Shown one piece after another: positions 1 to 8,734 of a stretch of 35,030 bases of DNA; within the stretch, counting starts at the first letter, position 1; each line of letters starts with the position of its first letter. The DNA is taken from IMG/VR virus record IMGVR_UViG_3300025769_000394, positions 1 to 35,030 of that record. One strand, written 5' to 3'. Under the pieces are notes generated by a model, which worked only from the letters and a program-made list of their open reading frames with translations, was not told the DNA's origin and made no database searches. Origin of the DNA: a virus. Position numbers and translations under genes: made by a program.

Positions 1-143
1 TTAATTCTGAAGAGTATATGAAAATGGTTCTAAAAACAAATCCAGAAAAACTTGAAGCAGCACCGGGTAAACTAATTCCAGTATTGGTAAAAGCAATACA
101 GGAACTATCTCAAGAAGTAGAGAGACTAAAGGAAGGAAAGTAA
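1..143 (+). CDS. C-terminal fragment of a tail fibre (chaperone-type end)
   Basis: The frame is open from the left edge and ends with TAA at 141-143, leaving 46 visible residues. They include KLIPVLVKAIQELSQEVERL, a helical, coiled-coil-forming stretch. This kind of ending (two or three hydrophobic turns, then IQELxxEVxxLK) is typical of the intramolecular chaperone (peptidase S74-like) domain at the C terminus of phage tail fibres and spikes. The S74 catalytic region itself would lie upstream and is not visible, so the family call is an inference from the tail only. The gene is followed within 5 bases by the next start codon, so it belongs to the same rightward virion operon. Confidence 0.55.
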   Translation, partial: NSEEYMKMVLKTNPEKLEAAPGKLIPVLVKAIQELSQEVERLKEGK

Positions 144-147
144 AGCC

Positions 148-411
148 ATGACTGAAGAACATAATCCATATGAAGACATTACACCAGAAGAAATTGCAAG
201 CCATTACAATGCTGCAATGGATAGTGTAAACCTAATCAACGAGGTAATTGCTAACCCTGACAAATATATAGATGATCAAACAATACTAGAAAGAAACATA
301 GATCATCTCAAAATTGTGGTTGGCTGGCCGTTCTGGACAGATGAAGATATGACACCATTCAATAATGCTATTGCTGTAGATACTACTGAATTTGATAATC
401 AATTTAATTAA
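148..411 (+). CDS. Small conserved phage protein downstream of tail fibre
   Basis: An 87-residue acidic protein with no signal peptide or membrane segment. A purine-rich ribosome site (GGAAGG) lies within the end of the preceding gene. The pattern RNIDHLKIVV followed by WTDEDMTPFNNAI resembles short proteins often found just after tail-fibre genes in phages (N-terminal helices, then a block reading roughly RNxxHLxxxLxxxxWTxEDLxPFxxAI). From memory these are annotated as hypothetical. Its position suggests a tail-fibre accessory or chaperone, but nothing in the sequence establishes a function. Confidence 0.7.
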   Translation: MTEEHNPYEDITPEEIASHYNAAMDSVNLINEVIANPDKYIDDQTILERNIDHLKIVVGWPFWTDEDMTPFNNAIAVDTTEFDNQFN

Positions 412-437
412 AGAAACTATAACTAAAACAAAATAAC

Positions 438-2843
438 ATGGTATTTAATAATAATCTTCTTTTAGGTGCAGCAGGTGCTGGCGGTGGTTACACCATCGAC
501 CAGTCGATCCGTTTTAATGATGATGATAGTGCCTACCTTACCAAGACTTTTGCCGGAGCCGGAGACGACGCAACAGCAGGAACAGTTTCTGTATGGGTTA
601 AGCGGGGCAATTTAGGTAGTATACAATACATTTTTGCAAACGCTGACACAAACAACACGGTCTATTTAAGATTTGAGTCAAATGACATAATAGGGATAGT
701 TGTAAATAATGGCGGAGCGACAAAACTGTCCGTTCAAACAACCGCCGTTTATCGTGATGTGTCATCTTGGTATCATTTAGTCTTTCAAGTGGATACGTCA
801 CAAGGAAGCGCATCAGCTCGCCGGACTCTTTGGGTCAATGGTGTTGAAGCATCGCTAAGTGGTACGGATAATCTCGGTTTAGACGAGGCATTAGACCTTT
901 TTCAAAACAATCAGCATTACATAGGAAGAGATGCCGCTGGAAGATATTTAGATGGTTATTTGTCAGAATATAATGGCATAGACGGTCAAGCCCTAGCCCC
1001 CACTGAGTTCGGTAAGTTCAACAACTACGGCGTGTGGGTTCCCATCGAGTACACAGGAACCTACGGAACCAACGGCTTCTACATCACAGGCGAAGACTCC
1101 GCTGATCTTGGCGCTGATTACTCCGGCAACGGGAATGATTTCACGTCGTCAGGGTTGACCTCGGACGATCAGGTTACTGATACGCCGACTGCAAATAGCT
1201 GCACCATGAACCCTCTCGATATTGGTGGGCCGGGCGGCAACCCGACACTGAGCGACGGCAACCTTGTTATCACGGGTAACACCTCCGCGGGGAACCAAAA
1301 CTGCCGTGGCACTTTCGCTATGACCACGGGCAAGTGGTACTGGGAGATGGCGTACACCTCGGATGGTACGCAGGCCAAGCGCATGCTCGTTGGCATTTGC
1401 GACAACACAGCGCCGATTTATTACACCTATAGTACACGCACCGCATTCGTCGGCGCTTACGACGGCGTCGCTTACCATTACGACGCCTCTTCATCAATTG
1501 TCGAGACCAACTCGCTCGGTGTGACCTTTGGCAACGGCGATCACATAATGTTCGCCTTTGATGCCGACGCTGGCAAGCTGTGGTTCGGCAAGAACGGTAC
1601 ATGGATGGGCAGTCCAGCTGGTGATCCAGCGGCAGGCACTGGTGCATCACTGGAAAGCATGCCAACAGGTGAGCGATGGCAACCATTTTGTAGCCCGTGG
1701 CGGCTCAATCAGGGTACGTTTTATTTCCTTGAAGACACTTGGACGTATACCGCCCCGACGGGGTTTAACGCACTATCCACCGCCAACCTGCCCACACCTA
1801 CAATCGATGACGGCTCGGCGTATTTTCAGACGACGCTGTATACCGGCAACGGAACGGCTATTGGTAGCGGAGGCAATGCAGTATCTCAGATTGAAAACAG
1901 CACATTCCAACCTGACTTTGTGTGGATAAAGCGTAGAAACGCGTCAGTTGAACATGTTCTTACTGACGCAGTTCGTGGTGTTACAGAGGAACTTAATTCA
2001 AACGATAACACCTTAGAAGAAACTGTTGCAGAAGGTTTAACGAGTTTTGATTCCTCCGGGTTTACGGTTGGGTCAGATGGTTCTTACAATACCAATACTG
2101 GTACATACGTTGCATGGCAATGGTTAGCTGGGAACGGCACGGCGTCGAACGAAGATGGTGACATTACGTCTACGGTGTCGGTTAACACAACATCGGGCGT
2201 GTCCGTGCTAACCTACAGCGGCAACGGTTCTGACAATCAGACCATCGGGCATGGCTTGGGCATAGCCCCAAAAATGATAATTACGAAGCGACGGGATACC
2301 ACCGGCAACTGGATTCCTTACCATGACGCCGTGGGCATCAATAAGACGTTTTACCTAAACAGTACTGCGATCCCCGTAACCGATACCGCTGACGCATATC
2401 GTGCTGTACCGACTAGCAGCGTTTATACCATCGGGGCCGGCAACAACATCAATAACTCAAGCGGAACTTATGTAGCATATGTTTTCGCAGAGATTGAGGG
2501 GTTCAGTAAATTCGGCAGCTACAACGGCAACGGCTCGACATTTGGCCCGTTTATTTGGTGTGGATTCAGACCTGCTTTTATGTTAATTAAGAATATAACT
2601 GTAGCATCCTCTTGGGAAATTTTTGACAGCGAGCGGCCCGGCTATAACGAAACTGATCTCGGATTATATGCAGATCTAACAAGTCCTGAATATTCGGCAC
2701 GCTACATGGACCTGCTGTCCAATGGTTTTAAGGTGCGAAACGCTAATGGCATTACAAACTACAATGGTGCAACACACATCTTCATGGCTTTTGCAGAACA
2801 CCCCTTTGGCGGCGATGGTGTCGCCTCCGTTCCGGCTCGATAG
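438..2843 (+). CDS. Large tail adhesin with LamG-like, SPRY-like and repeated C-terminal modules
   Basis: An 801-residue, Gly/Asn/Thr-rich beta protein without a signal peptide. Residues about 30-200 look like a concanavalin/LamG fold (VSVWVKRG, WYHLVFQVD, LWVNGVEAS, YIGRDAAGRYLDGYLSEY). Residues about 275-430 look like a SPRY domain (GKWYWEMAY, MLVGICDN, GDHIMFAFDADAGKLWFGKNG). The C-terminal third carries three similar modules starting YTGNG (468), YSGNG (593) and YNGNG (695), each followed by a hydrophobic PxFxWIKRR-like strand, as in the DUF7483-type repeats of phage tail proteins. Role: virion surface adhesin that probably binds a host glycan or envelope component. Blocks such as 1020-1860 and 2110-2560 are much richer in GC than neighbouring genes (39 of 60 bases in 1201-1260 against 19 of 60 in 4081-4140), a sign of modular transfer. 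Domain boundaries are approximate. Confidence 0.8.
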   Translation: MVFNNNLLLGAAGAGGGYTIDQSIRFNDDDSAYLTKTFAGAGDDATAGTVSVWVKRGNLGSIQYIFANADTNNTVYLRFESNDIIGIVVNNGGATKLSVQTTAVYRDVSSWYHLVFQVDTSQGSASARRTLWVNGVEASLSGTDNLGLDEALDLFQNNQHYIGRDAAGRYLDGYLSEYNGIDGQALAPTEFGKFNNYGVWVPIEYTGTYGTNGFYITGEDSADLGADYSGNGNDFTSSGLTSDDQVTDTPTANSCTMNPLDIGGPGGNPTLSDGNLVITGNTSAGNQNCRGTFAMTTGKWYWEMAYTSDGTQAKRMLVGICDNTAPIYYTYSTRTAFVGAYDGVAYHYDASSSIVETNSLGVTFGNGDHIMFAFDADAGKLWFGKNGTWMGSPAGDPAAGTGASLESMPTGERWQPFCSPWRLNQGTFYFLEDTWTYTAPTGFNALSTANLPTPTIDDGSAYFQTTLYTGNGTAIGSGGNAVSQIENSTFQPDFVWIKRRNASVEHVLTDAVRGVTEELNSNDNTLEETVAEGLTSFDSSGFTVGSDGSYNTNTGTYVAWQWLAGNGTASNEDGDITSTVSVNTTSGVSVLTYSGNGSDNQTIGHGLGIAPKMIITKRRDTTGNWIPYHDAVGINKTFYLNSTAIPVTDTADAYRAVPTSSVYTIGAGNNINNSSGTYVAYVFAEIEGFSKFGSYNGNGSTFGPFIWCGFRPAFMLIKNITVASSWEIFDSERPGYNETDLGLYADLTSPEYSARYMDLLSNGFKVRNANGITNYNGATHIFMAFAEHPFGGDGVASVPAR

Positions 2844-2852
2844 GAGAAAACT

Positions 2853-3428
2853 ATGTGGACTTATAATGGAAAAACAATTAAAGAAGGTAAAGCTTGGACT
2901 GATGATAATGGTATTCAGCATCCTGCTAACTGGCATGTATGGTCAAAACAAGAAAAAGAAGCTATTGGTCTAGTTGAAGTTATTCTACAAGCACCACCAG
3001 ATAGCCGTCTGTACTGGTGGAGTCAAAATGCTGATGGTACAATTACATCAACACCTAAAGAACTTGAAGATGTTTCAGTAACCGATCCAAATACAGGTAG
3101 TCCTGTACTTGACGAGAAAGGAAATCAGTTAGTTCAATTTGGAGTTAAAACACAGCTTATCAACGAAGTTAAATCACAACAAGGTTCACTTCTGTCTTCA
3201 ACAGATTGGGCAATTGTTAGACAGACAGACACGGGAATTTCTGTTCCAGCTAACATTAAAGGCTGGCGCGATAGTATCCGCATTACTGCTGGTATTATGG
3301 AAAACGAAATTGCTGCATGTACCTCCGTAGGTGCTGTAGAAAAACTATTTTTAAAATATACTTTAAATGCTGATGGTACAACTACTAAAACAGGTATTCT
3401 TTACGATTGGCCTGAAATGGAAAAATAA
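2853..3428 (+). CDS. Phage tail-associated protein, DUF4376-like C-terminus
   Basis: A 191-residue soluble protein preceded by AGGAGAAAACT before ATG. Its C-terminal part contains LLSSTDWAIVRQTDTG, then VPANIKGWRDSIR, then an amphipathic helix. That order (SSTDWxxxRxxDTGxxVPxxxxxWRxxxR) is characteristic of small proteins after phage tail fibres, such as DUF4376/XkdW-like or tail-fibre assembly proteins. The N-terminal half (WTYNGKTIKEGKAWTDDNGIQHPANW) looks like a small beta domain. It most likely assists assembly of the adhesin encoded just upstream or caps the fibre. Codon use returns to the AT-rich style of the rest of the window. Confidence 0.65.
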   Translation: MWTYNGKTIKEGKAWTDDNGIQHPANWHVWSKQEKEAIGLVEVILQAPPDSRLYWWSQNADGTITSTPKELEDVSVTDPNTGSPVLDEKGNQLVQFGVKTQLINEVKSQQGSLLSSTDWAIVRQTDTGISVPANIKGWRDSIRITAGIMENEIAACTSVGAVEKLFLKYTLNADGTTTKTGILYDWPEMEK

Positions 3429-3429
3429 A

Positions 3430-3654
3430 ATGTATTATCTTACTGTACTTGTAGCTTTACTTTTTGTTTCAAAGGACGGTACAATTTATCCAATGTATGA
3501 AAGTAGTAATGTTGGTCCTTTTATAAATCAAGAACTTTGTGTAGAATATGCAAATGGTTTTATGGACTACGTAAACCAATTTTCTAATACTAAAATTGAA
3601 AAAATTAATTGTGTAACTGAAAAGCAGTTAAGAGGAATTAAAATAAATGGCTAG
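3430..3654 (+). CDS. Small secreted or membrane-anchored protein
   Basis: A 74-residue protein starting at ATG 3430, one base after the TAA of the previous gene. An upstream in-frame start would run through the neighbour's coding sequence and is less likely. Residues 1-13 (MYYLTVLVALLFV) form a hydrophobic N-terminal segment with no charged residue, acting either as a short signal sequence or an anchor. The mature part has two cysteines (in ELCVEYANG and INCVTEK) that could form a disulfide in the periplasm. The gene overlaps the start of the next one by eight bases (ATAAATGGCTAG), so it is translationally coupled. No family recognised. Confidence 0.6.
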   Translation: MYYLTVLVALLFVSKDGTIYPMYESSNVGPFINQELCVEYANGFMDYVNQFSNTKIEKINCVTEKQLRGIKING

Positions 3655-4651
3655 TACTTATACTACAAACATTCGCCTTGAAAAGCAGGGAGACGGAGAA
3701 AATCCAAATAGTTGGGGTACAATTCTAAATCAAAATGTTATTGACATTATTGATCAGGCAATTGCTGCTTATACTACTATTTCTCTTTCTACTGTTGACG
3801 TTACACTAACTACTAATGACGGTACTACTGACCAAGCACGTTCACCTTTTCTTGAACTACAGGGAACAGTTTCAAGTTCATTAAATGTTATTATTCCAAG
3901 CCTTCCAAAAGGGTACATGGTAAATAACAAATGTACATATGAAAATAGTGCTTCAGTAACTTTTAAGACTGCTAGTGGTTCAGGATATAACGCAACTGAA
4001 GGATCAATTTTTCTTGTAGTTTGTGATGGTACTTCCGTCTATAGCCTAAACGATACTTCCTTTAATCTTTCAGCTACTTATGCACGTCTTTCTGCTAGTA
4101 ATACATTTACAAATACAAATATTTTTACAAGTGCGGTAGATGTTAATGCACCCTTTACTGTAAGTGCAAGTGCTTCATTTACTGGTCAAACAGATTTTAC
4201 AAGTGCAGTAGATGTTAACGCACCTTTTACTGTAAGTGCAAGTGCTTCATTTACTGGTCAAACAGATTTTACTGGTCAAACAGATTTTACTGGTCAAACA
4301 GATTTTACTGGTCAAGTAGTTGGAGGAGTAACTACTTTAACTGATGCAACAAGTGTCGCAGTTGACTTTTCAAATGGTAATCAGTTTCTTTTACAATTAA
4401 CTTCAGCAGTAGGATCAAGCCGTACACTTGAAAATCCTACCAATACGCAAGTAGGGCAAGTAGGACATATCTATATTATTCAGGACGTTTCTACAGGTTC
4501 AAAAACAGTTTCGTTTGGTGATGCTTATAAATTTGTAGCAGGTACTCCACCTACAATTACTACTTCTGTAAGTGCAGTAGACCTGTGTGTATTTAGTGTA
4601 CGAGGAACTTCAGTAGTTGACGTTCTTGTTGCTCAAGATTTAAAACGATAG
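3647..4651 (+). CDS. Tail fibre protein with internal tandem repeats
   Basis: A 334-residue Ser/Thr/Val-rich protein. The N-terminal 50 residues (RLEKQGDGENPNSWGTILNQNVIDIIDQAI) match a pattern often seen at the start of phage fibre proteins (RLxxxGxGENxxTWGxxLNxxxxxIDxAI), probably the virion-anchoring part. The middle carries two 24-residue copies starting TSAVDVNAPF (residues 161-184 and 185-208) and then extra TGQTDF hexapeptides, a fibrous shaft-like region. The C-terminal 100 residues form a beta-rich tip. It is probably a trimeric side fibre. Repeats of this type can change length by slippage and so vary fibre length. Confidence 0.72.
   Translation: MASTYTTNIRLEKQGDGENPNSWGTILNQNVIDIIDQAIAAYTTISLSTVDVTLTTNDGTTDQARSPFLELQGTVSSSLNVIIPSLPKGYMVNNKCTYENSASVTFKTASGSGYNATEGSIFLVVCDGTSVYSLNDTSFNLSATYARLSASNTFTNTNIFTSAVDVNAPFTVSASASFTGQTDFTSAVDVNAPFTVSASASFTGQTDFTGQTDFTGQTDFTGQVVGGVTTLTDATSVAVDFSNGNQFLLQLTSAVGSSRTLENPTNTQVGQVGHIYIIQDVSTGSKTVSFGDAYKFVAGTPPTITTSVSAVDLCVFSVRGTSVVDVLVAQDLKR
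4127..4315 (+). repeat. Tandem repeats in the fibre gene (72-bp x2, 18-bp x3.5)
   Basis: Two adjacent 72-base units occupy 4127-4198 and 4199-4270. They encode the same 24 residues with a few silent differences. They run directly into an 18-base array (unit ACTGGTCAAACAGATTTT, encoding TGQTDF) at 4253-4270, 4271-4288 and 4289-4306, plus a half copy at 4307-4315. All units are multiples of three, so copy-number change keeps the frame. Confidence 0.95.
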
Positions 4652-4654
4652 TAA

Positions 4655-6523
4655 ATGCCTAGTTCAGCTTCACGTTTTCAAAAACTAAACTTTTTACCCG
4701 GCTTTCACCGTGAGTCAACTCAGTACTCAGAGGAAGGAAAGTGGTACAGGGGTAATCGTGTTCGTTTTCGTGAAGGTAAACCTGAAAACCTAAGAGGTTA
4801 TAAAAAACATTACGACCAAGCAATTATTGGTACTTCTCGTGATCTAGTTACTTGGGTAAATAATAATACTGAAAAACTGATTGCTACAGGTACTGAACAA
4901 CGTCTTTATGTTCTGTATAATGGTTATAACTATGATGTTACTCCAATTACTACAGTTGTCTCAATTGAAGCAGGAGTACAAGGAAACTTTAATACTAGTG
5001 TAGGTTCTCCGCTTATTCAAGTAAGTCTTACAAATAGTGGTGTAAGTGTAGGTGACTGGATTTTTTGGACCAATACTTCTATTAATGGTTTTGGTGGTGC
5101 AACTGATTTTGCAGTGTCAAGTTTTGGTGGACCTACTTTTCAAGTAGTTAGTGTTTCAGGTCTAAATGAGTTTTATATCAGTGTTGCCAGTATTGCTGCC
5201 AGTACTGAAACTAATATGGGTAATGGTACTGCCAGTTTCCTTCTTACTACTGAACAAACAATTAACATTCAAGGTCTTGGTTATGGTGCAAATGTTTATA
5301 ATGCAGGTGCTTCAATTACAGGCTATCGTGCATGGAACCAACCTACATCAGCTTCAGGCATTACCTTCCTTGCCAATCAATGGTCACTAGATAACTGGGG
5401 CGAAGACCTTCTTGCAGTTCGTCGTGGTTCACAACTATTTCATTGGGATGCAGATGCAAGCGTATTACCTGTACGTGCTTCAATTGTAGAAACAGGACCA
5501 ACAAGAATTAATAGTATTGTTGTGTCTCCTAATGATCGTCACGTTATTGCTCTAGGTACAAATGAATTTGGTACAAGTGTTTATAATCCCTTGCTTGTAC
5601 GTTGGTCAGATCAGGAAGATTACAGTAATTGGCAGCCAAGTATTTCTTCAACTTCAGGAGAAATTCAGCTAATTGATGGTACTGAAATTATTGGTGGTAT
5701 TCGTGCCAGAAATGCTATTCATATCTGGACAGATAAAGCAATGTACGGTTTACAGTATGTTGGTCCTCCTTTTATTTTTAGCAATACTCAACTAGGTTCT
5801 AACTGTGGTATGATTGCACCACACGCTGCAATTACACTTGACGGTGTAACTTACTGGATGGGTTACAATAACTTCTATGCCTTTAATGGTAGAGTACAAC
5901 GCCTTGATTGTACACTACGCAGAGACTTATATGACAGCTTTAATATGACTCAGAAGGACAAGGTTTATGCAGGAACCAACTCTGAGTTTAATGAAGTAAT
6001 TTGGCTGTATCCTTCTAGTAATTCAGAAGAACCTGATTCATATGTAATCTATAATGCTGCAGAAAACCATTGGGTAGACGGTACTATGTTCTATAGTACA
6101 TTTGAAGATCGTTTAATCTTTGACAACACAATTACTACAGGTGCAGTAAGTGCAACAGCAAGTAATTATTATTGGGACAATGAACCAGTTTCAGTTTATG
6201 ATGGTGAGGGTGTAGCACTACCTTCTTATATTGAGTCAGCAGACTTTGATATTTCTGAAGGTGACGATATTATGTTTATGGACAAAATGATTCCTGACTT
6301 TGACATCAATGAAGGTTCAACTAAAATTACAATTATTACAAAACAATATCCTAATGGTCCTGAAGTAGTTAAAGGTCCATACATAATCAATACAGGTACA
6401 CAACAAATCAACTTCCGTGCAAGGGGTAGACAAGCAGCAATTAAAGTTTCATGTGAAGATATTCACACAAGCTGGCAATGGGGTAGCTTACGCCTTGCAC
6501 TTCAACCTGACGGTAGACGATAA
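4655..6523 (+). CDS. Tail structural protein (large, beta-rich; gp10/stabilisation-like role possible)
   Basis: A 622-residue soluble protein with repeated beta/WxxG-type segments. The N terminus contains NFLPGFHRESTQYSEEGKWY followed by GNRVRFREGKPENLRGY, a signature I associate with a broad family of phage tail proteins (roughly LNxxPGxxxxxTxYxxxGxWxxxNxVRFRxGxPExxGG). Several later blocks (WVNNNTEKLIATGTEQRLYVLY, VVSPNDRHVIALG, WTDKAMYGLQYV) read like blades of a propeller-type fold. It could be a tail hub or DNA-stabilising tail protein. Its place between fibre genes and internal-virion genes supports a tail role; the exact role is inferred. Confidence 0.7.
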   Translation: MPSSASRFQKLNFLPGFHRESTQYSEEGKWYRGNRVRFREGKPENLRGYKKHYDQAIIGTSRDLVTWVNNNTEKLIATGTEQRLYVLYNGYNYDVTPITTVVSIEAGVQGNFNTSVGSPLIQVSLTNSGVSVGDWIFWTNTSINGFGGATDFAVSSFGGPTFQVVSVSGLNEFYISVASIAASTETNMGNGTASFLLTTEQTINIQGLGYGANVYNAGASITGYRAWNQPTSASGITFLANQWSLDNWGEDLLAVRRGSQLFHWDADASVLPVRASIVETGPTRINSIVVSPNDRHVIALGTNEFGTSVYNPLLVRWSDQEDYSNWQPSISSTSGEIQLIDGTEIIGGIRARNAIHIWTDKAMYGLQYVGPPFIFSNTQLGSNCGMIAPHAAITLDGVTYWMGYNNFYAFNGRVQRLDCTLRRDLYDSFNMTQKDKVYAGTNSEFNEVIWLYPSSNSEEPDSYVIYNAAENHWVDGTMFYSTFEDRLIFDNTITTGAVSATASNYYWDNEPVSVYDGEGVALPSYIESADFDISEGDDIMFMDKMIPDFDINEGSTKITIITKQYPNGPEVVKGPYIINTGTQQINFRARGRQAAIKVSCEDIHTSWQWGSLRLALQPDGRR

Positions 6524-6795
6524 TGGCACTTTATCCTGAACTACCTTTATATGCAGATATTGAAAAGGTTGAACCTAGAGTACTATATCAGGACATGCTT
6601 GCATATGCTGGTCAGTTAAAGTTTCTTCTTGAACAAAGGGACAGACAACAAGATTTAGGATTTGCTTCACGTATTTATACTGTAATTAGTGTTACTGATA
6701 TTCAACGTCCACAGGAAGGTAACGTATCTTTTTCAACTTCTTCAGGTAAATTTAGAGGTTATGTCTCTAGCACAGGTTGGGTAGACTTTAATTAA
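6523..6795 (+). CDS. Small virion-region protein, unknown function
   Basis: A 90-residue protein whose ATG overlaps the TAA stop of the preceding tail gene (TAATGG), so translation is coupled. The first half is helical and acidic (ADIEKVEPRVLYQDMLAYAGQLKFLLEQRDRQQDL). The second half is a short beta region ending GYVSSTGWVDFN, a style of C terminus seen in small phage tail proteins. No catalytic motif. Probably a tail or connector component, by position only. Confidence 0.65.
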   Translation: MALYPELPLYADIEKVEPRVLYQDMLAYAGQLKFLLEQRDRQQDLGFASRIYTVISVTDIQRPQEGNVSFSTSSGKFRGYVSSTGWVDFN

Positions 6796-7014
6796 ATGAA
6801 TAAACAACTTATTGAAATGTTTGATCTTATCCAGAATAGCACATTTATTGAAAATGTCAATAATGGAATTGCCCCTCAAACTGATTATTTTGGTGCCAGA
6901 ACTGGTTCAGGTATGGCATATTCTAAAAACTCATTGTATAATAAACCCAATACGTTACATGCAGACATGACTAAAGAACAGTCACACTACATGAATCTAA
7001 GAGGAAAAAAGTAA
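6796..7014 (+). CDS. Small virion-region protein, unknown function
   Basis: A 72-residue basic/polar protein that starts directly after the stop of its neighbour (TAAATGAAT). It has an N-terminal helix (KQLIEMFDLIQNSTFIENVNNG) and a flexible Gly/Asn/Lys-rich remainder ending in LRGKK. No membrane segment or cysteine. The tight spacing on both sides (0 and 1 base) shows it is part of the virion operon. Function is not recognisable from sequence. Confidence 0.6.
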   Translation: MNKQLIEMFDLIQNSTFIENVNNGIAPQTDYFGARTGSGMAYSKNSLYNKPNTLHADMTKEQSHYMNLRGKK

Positions 7015-7015
7015 A

Positions 7016-8734
7016 ATGGCAGTAATGGTTAATAGGGATGCACCTTATAGTGGTCTTTCTAATCTTATGGCAATGCAGGGACGTTATGGCGACACTGAAC
7101 TGGTGCACATGTCTAAGCCTGAAGTTCAAGGACTTGCTTCACTTGGACAGCTAACCATTAATCCTGAAACTGGTCTTCCAGAAGCTTTTAGTCTTAAATC
7201 ACTTATTCCTTCTATTGCGGGTATTGCTGGTGCTATTCTCTTCCCTCCTGCTGCTGCTGCATTAGGAGCAACTAGTTTAGGAACAGGCTTTATGGGTGCA
7301 GCTATTGGCGCAGGTTTAGGTACTACTGCAGGTAGTTTAGCAATTGGTAAATCAACCGGTGATGCTCTTCTTAGCGGGGCAATGTCATTTGGTACAGGTG
7401 CCATTATGGGAGCATTCTCCGGTGTACCTGCTTTTGCGGATTCTGCAGGAGCAGCATTACCAGCAGGTGTTGATTCTGTAGGAAATTTATCTACAGCCTT
7501 TGATGATTCAGTTTTCACGGGTTTAACAGGTGATATACCAATTTTAGAAACAGCAACTCCTTCTGGTACAGCTTTATCTGGATCAGCAGGTATGACTACT
7601 CAACAAACTTTTAATTTAACAGAACCATTAAAAGCAGAAGCAGGATTTTTAGGTATTGGTGCAAAACCAGAAATTGCTGCTGGACCAGTTTCTCGTACCT
7701 CTCTTCTTGAAAGAGGATTTCAACCTGCAGATATTACAATATCTGAAAGAGCAGGGCAAATATTTTCTAAACCGAGTACATATGCTTCAGCAGGTTTGAC
7801 AGCTTTAACGTCAGAAGAACCTTATGAACTTCCTCCAATGGAACCTCGTCCTGAACCTGAAACTGGTTTTGGTACTCGTCAACTAGTTGGTGGTGAAGTA
7901 ATTCGTCCACCAAAAACTTCACAAGAAATTCTTGACGAAATGACTAGTGGAGGATATACACGAAGATTTACACCTTATCGTTATGCCGCTGAAGGTGGTT
8001 TAGTTGGTCTGCAGCAAGGTGGTATGCCTATGGCACAACCTCAGATGCAAATGCCACAACAGCAGCAACAACCTACTTCTGCAATGGCAGCAATGGTACA
8101 GCAGCCTGTAGCACAGCAACCAGTAATGGTACAGCCTGTTTTTCAACCACAGCCACAGCAGCAAATGCCCACGCCCACACCACAAGCTGTTCAACCTTTT
8201 GACCCTATGCAACAGTATCGTCAAACTTACATGGAAGTTGAAGGAGAACGTAGCAGAAAGAATACTGCATCAGCATTACAACAAGTTTCTGCACTAGGTG
8301 CTATGGCACAACAAGTCTTACAACAAGATAAAGCATTACAGGGAGTTACTCCACAGAAACCTTATGTACCACCAACTAACTATGGTTCACAAGTAAATCT
8401 TGGTGCAGGATTTAATCAGGGAGGATTAATTCGTCTTTCAGAAGGGGGACAATCAAAATATTTTGAAGGTCAGGTAGAAGTTGAAAATGGAGACGGAATG
8501 TCAGACGAAGTTCTGTTTGACGTTGAAGGGGATAATCCTGATATGGCACTACTAAGCCGTGACGAATATGTTCTTCCTGCTGATGTCGTTGCCATGATTG
8601 GTAATGGTTCTTCCAATGCAGGATCAGATAAACTTGACAATTTTGTTAAAGATATTCGTGAAGTATCTTTTGGTACTCGTAAGCAGCAAAAGCAAATGAA
8701 TGCGGAGAAAGGTCTACAAACACTAGTATCTTAA
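7016..8734 (+). CDS. Candidate internal virion / ejection protein
   Basis: A 572-residue protein. Residues 25-58 hold a block beginning GDTELVHMSKPEV and ending INPETGLPEAF, which recurs in the 848-residue protein downstream. Residues about 60-138 are long Gly/Ala-rich hydrophobic stretches that could insert into a membrane. Residues about 332-400 are rich in Gln, Pro and Met. Near residue 517 comes EYVLPADVVAMIGNGSSNAG, a motif I recall from many phage virion proteins of this class (roughly EYVxPADVVxxxGNGxxxAG). The mix of membrane-active and low-complexity regions fits a protein packed in the capsid and ejected into the cell envelope with DNA. No lytic transglycosylase motif is visible. 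Confidence 0.7.
   Translation: MAVMVNRDAPYSGLSNLMAMQGRYGDTELVHMSKPEVQGLASLGQLTINPETGLPEAFSLKSLIPSIAGIAGAILFPPAAAALGATSLGTGFMGAAIGAGLGTTAGSLAIGKSTGDALLSGAMSFGTGAIMGAFSGVPAFADSAGAALPAGVDSVGNLSTAFDDSVFTGLTGDIPILETATPSGTALSGSAGMTTQQTFNLTEPLKAEAGFLGIGAKPEIAAGPVSRTSLLERGFQPADITISERAGQIFSKPSTYASAGLTALTSEEPYELPPMEPRPEPETGFGTRQLVGGEVIRPPKTSQEILDEMTSGGYTRRFTPYRYAAEGGLVGLQQGGMPMAQPQMQMPQQQQQPTSAMAAMVQQPVAQQPVMVQPVFQPQPQQQMPTPTPQAVQPFDPMQQYRQTYMEVEGERSRKNTASALQQVSALGAMAQQVLQQDKALQGVTPQKPYVPPTNYGSQVNLGAGFNQGGLIRLSEGGQSKYFEGQVEVENGDGMSDEVLFDVEGDNPDMALLSRDEYVLPADVVAMIGNGSSNAGSDKLDNFVKDIREVSFGTRKQQKQMNAEKGLQTLVS

Noticed and set aside
1149-1929. Several long open frames antisense to, or in a second frame of, the adhesin gene (up to 123 residues)
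   Set aside because: They lie in the GC-rich blocks where stop codons are rare, have Arg/Cys- or His-rich composition without domains, and no proper ribosome site. The LamG/SPRY frame explains the coding signal.
4253-4315. Short repeats that could suggest a CRISPR-like array
   Set aside because: Units are contiguous without spacers, are multiples of three, and encode a fibre repeat.
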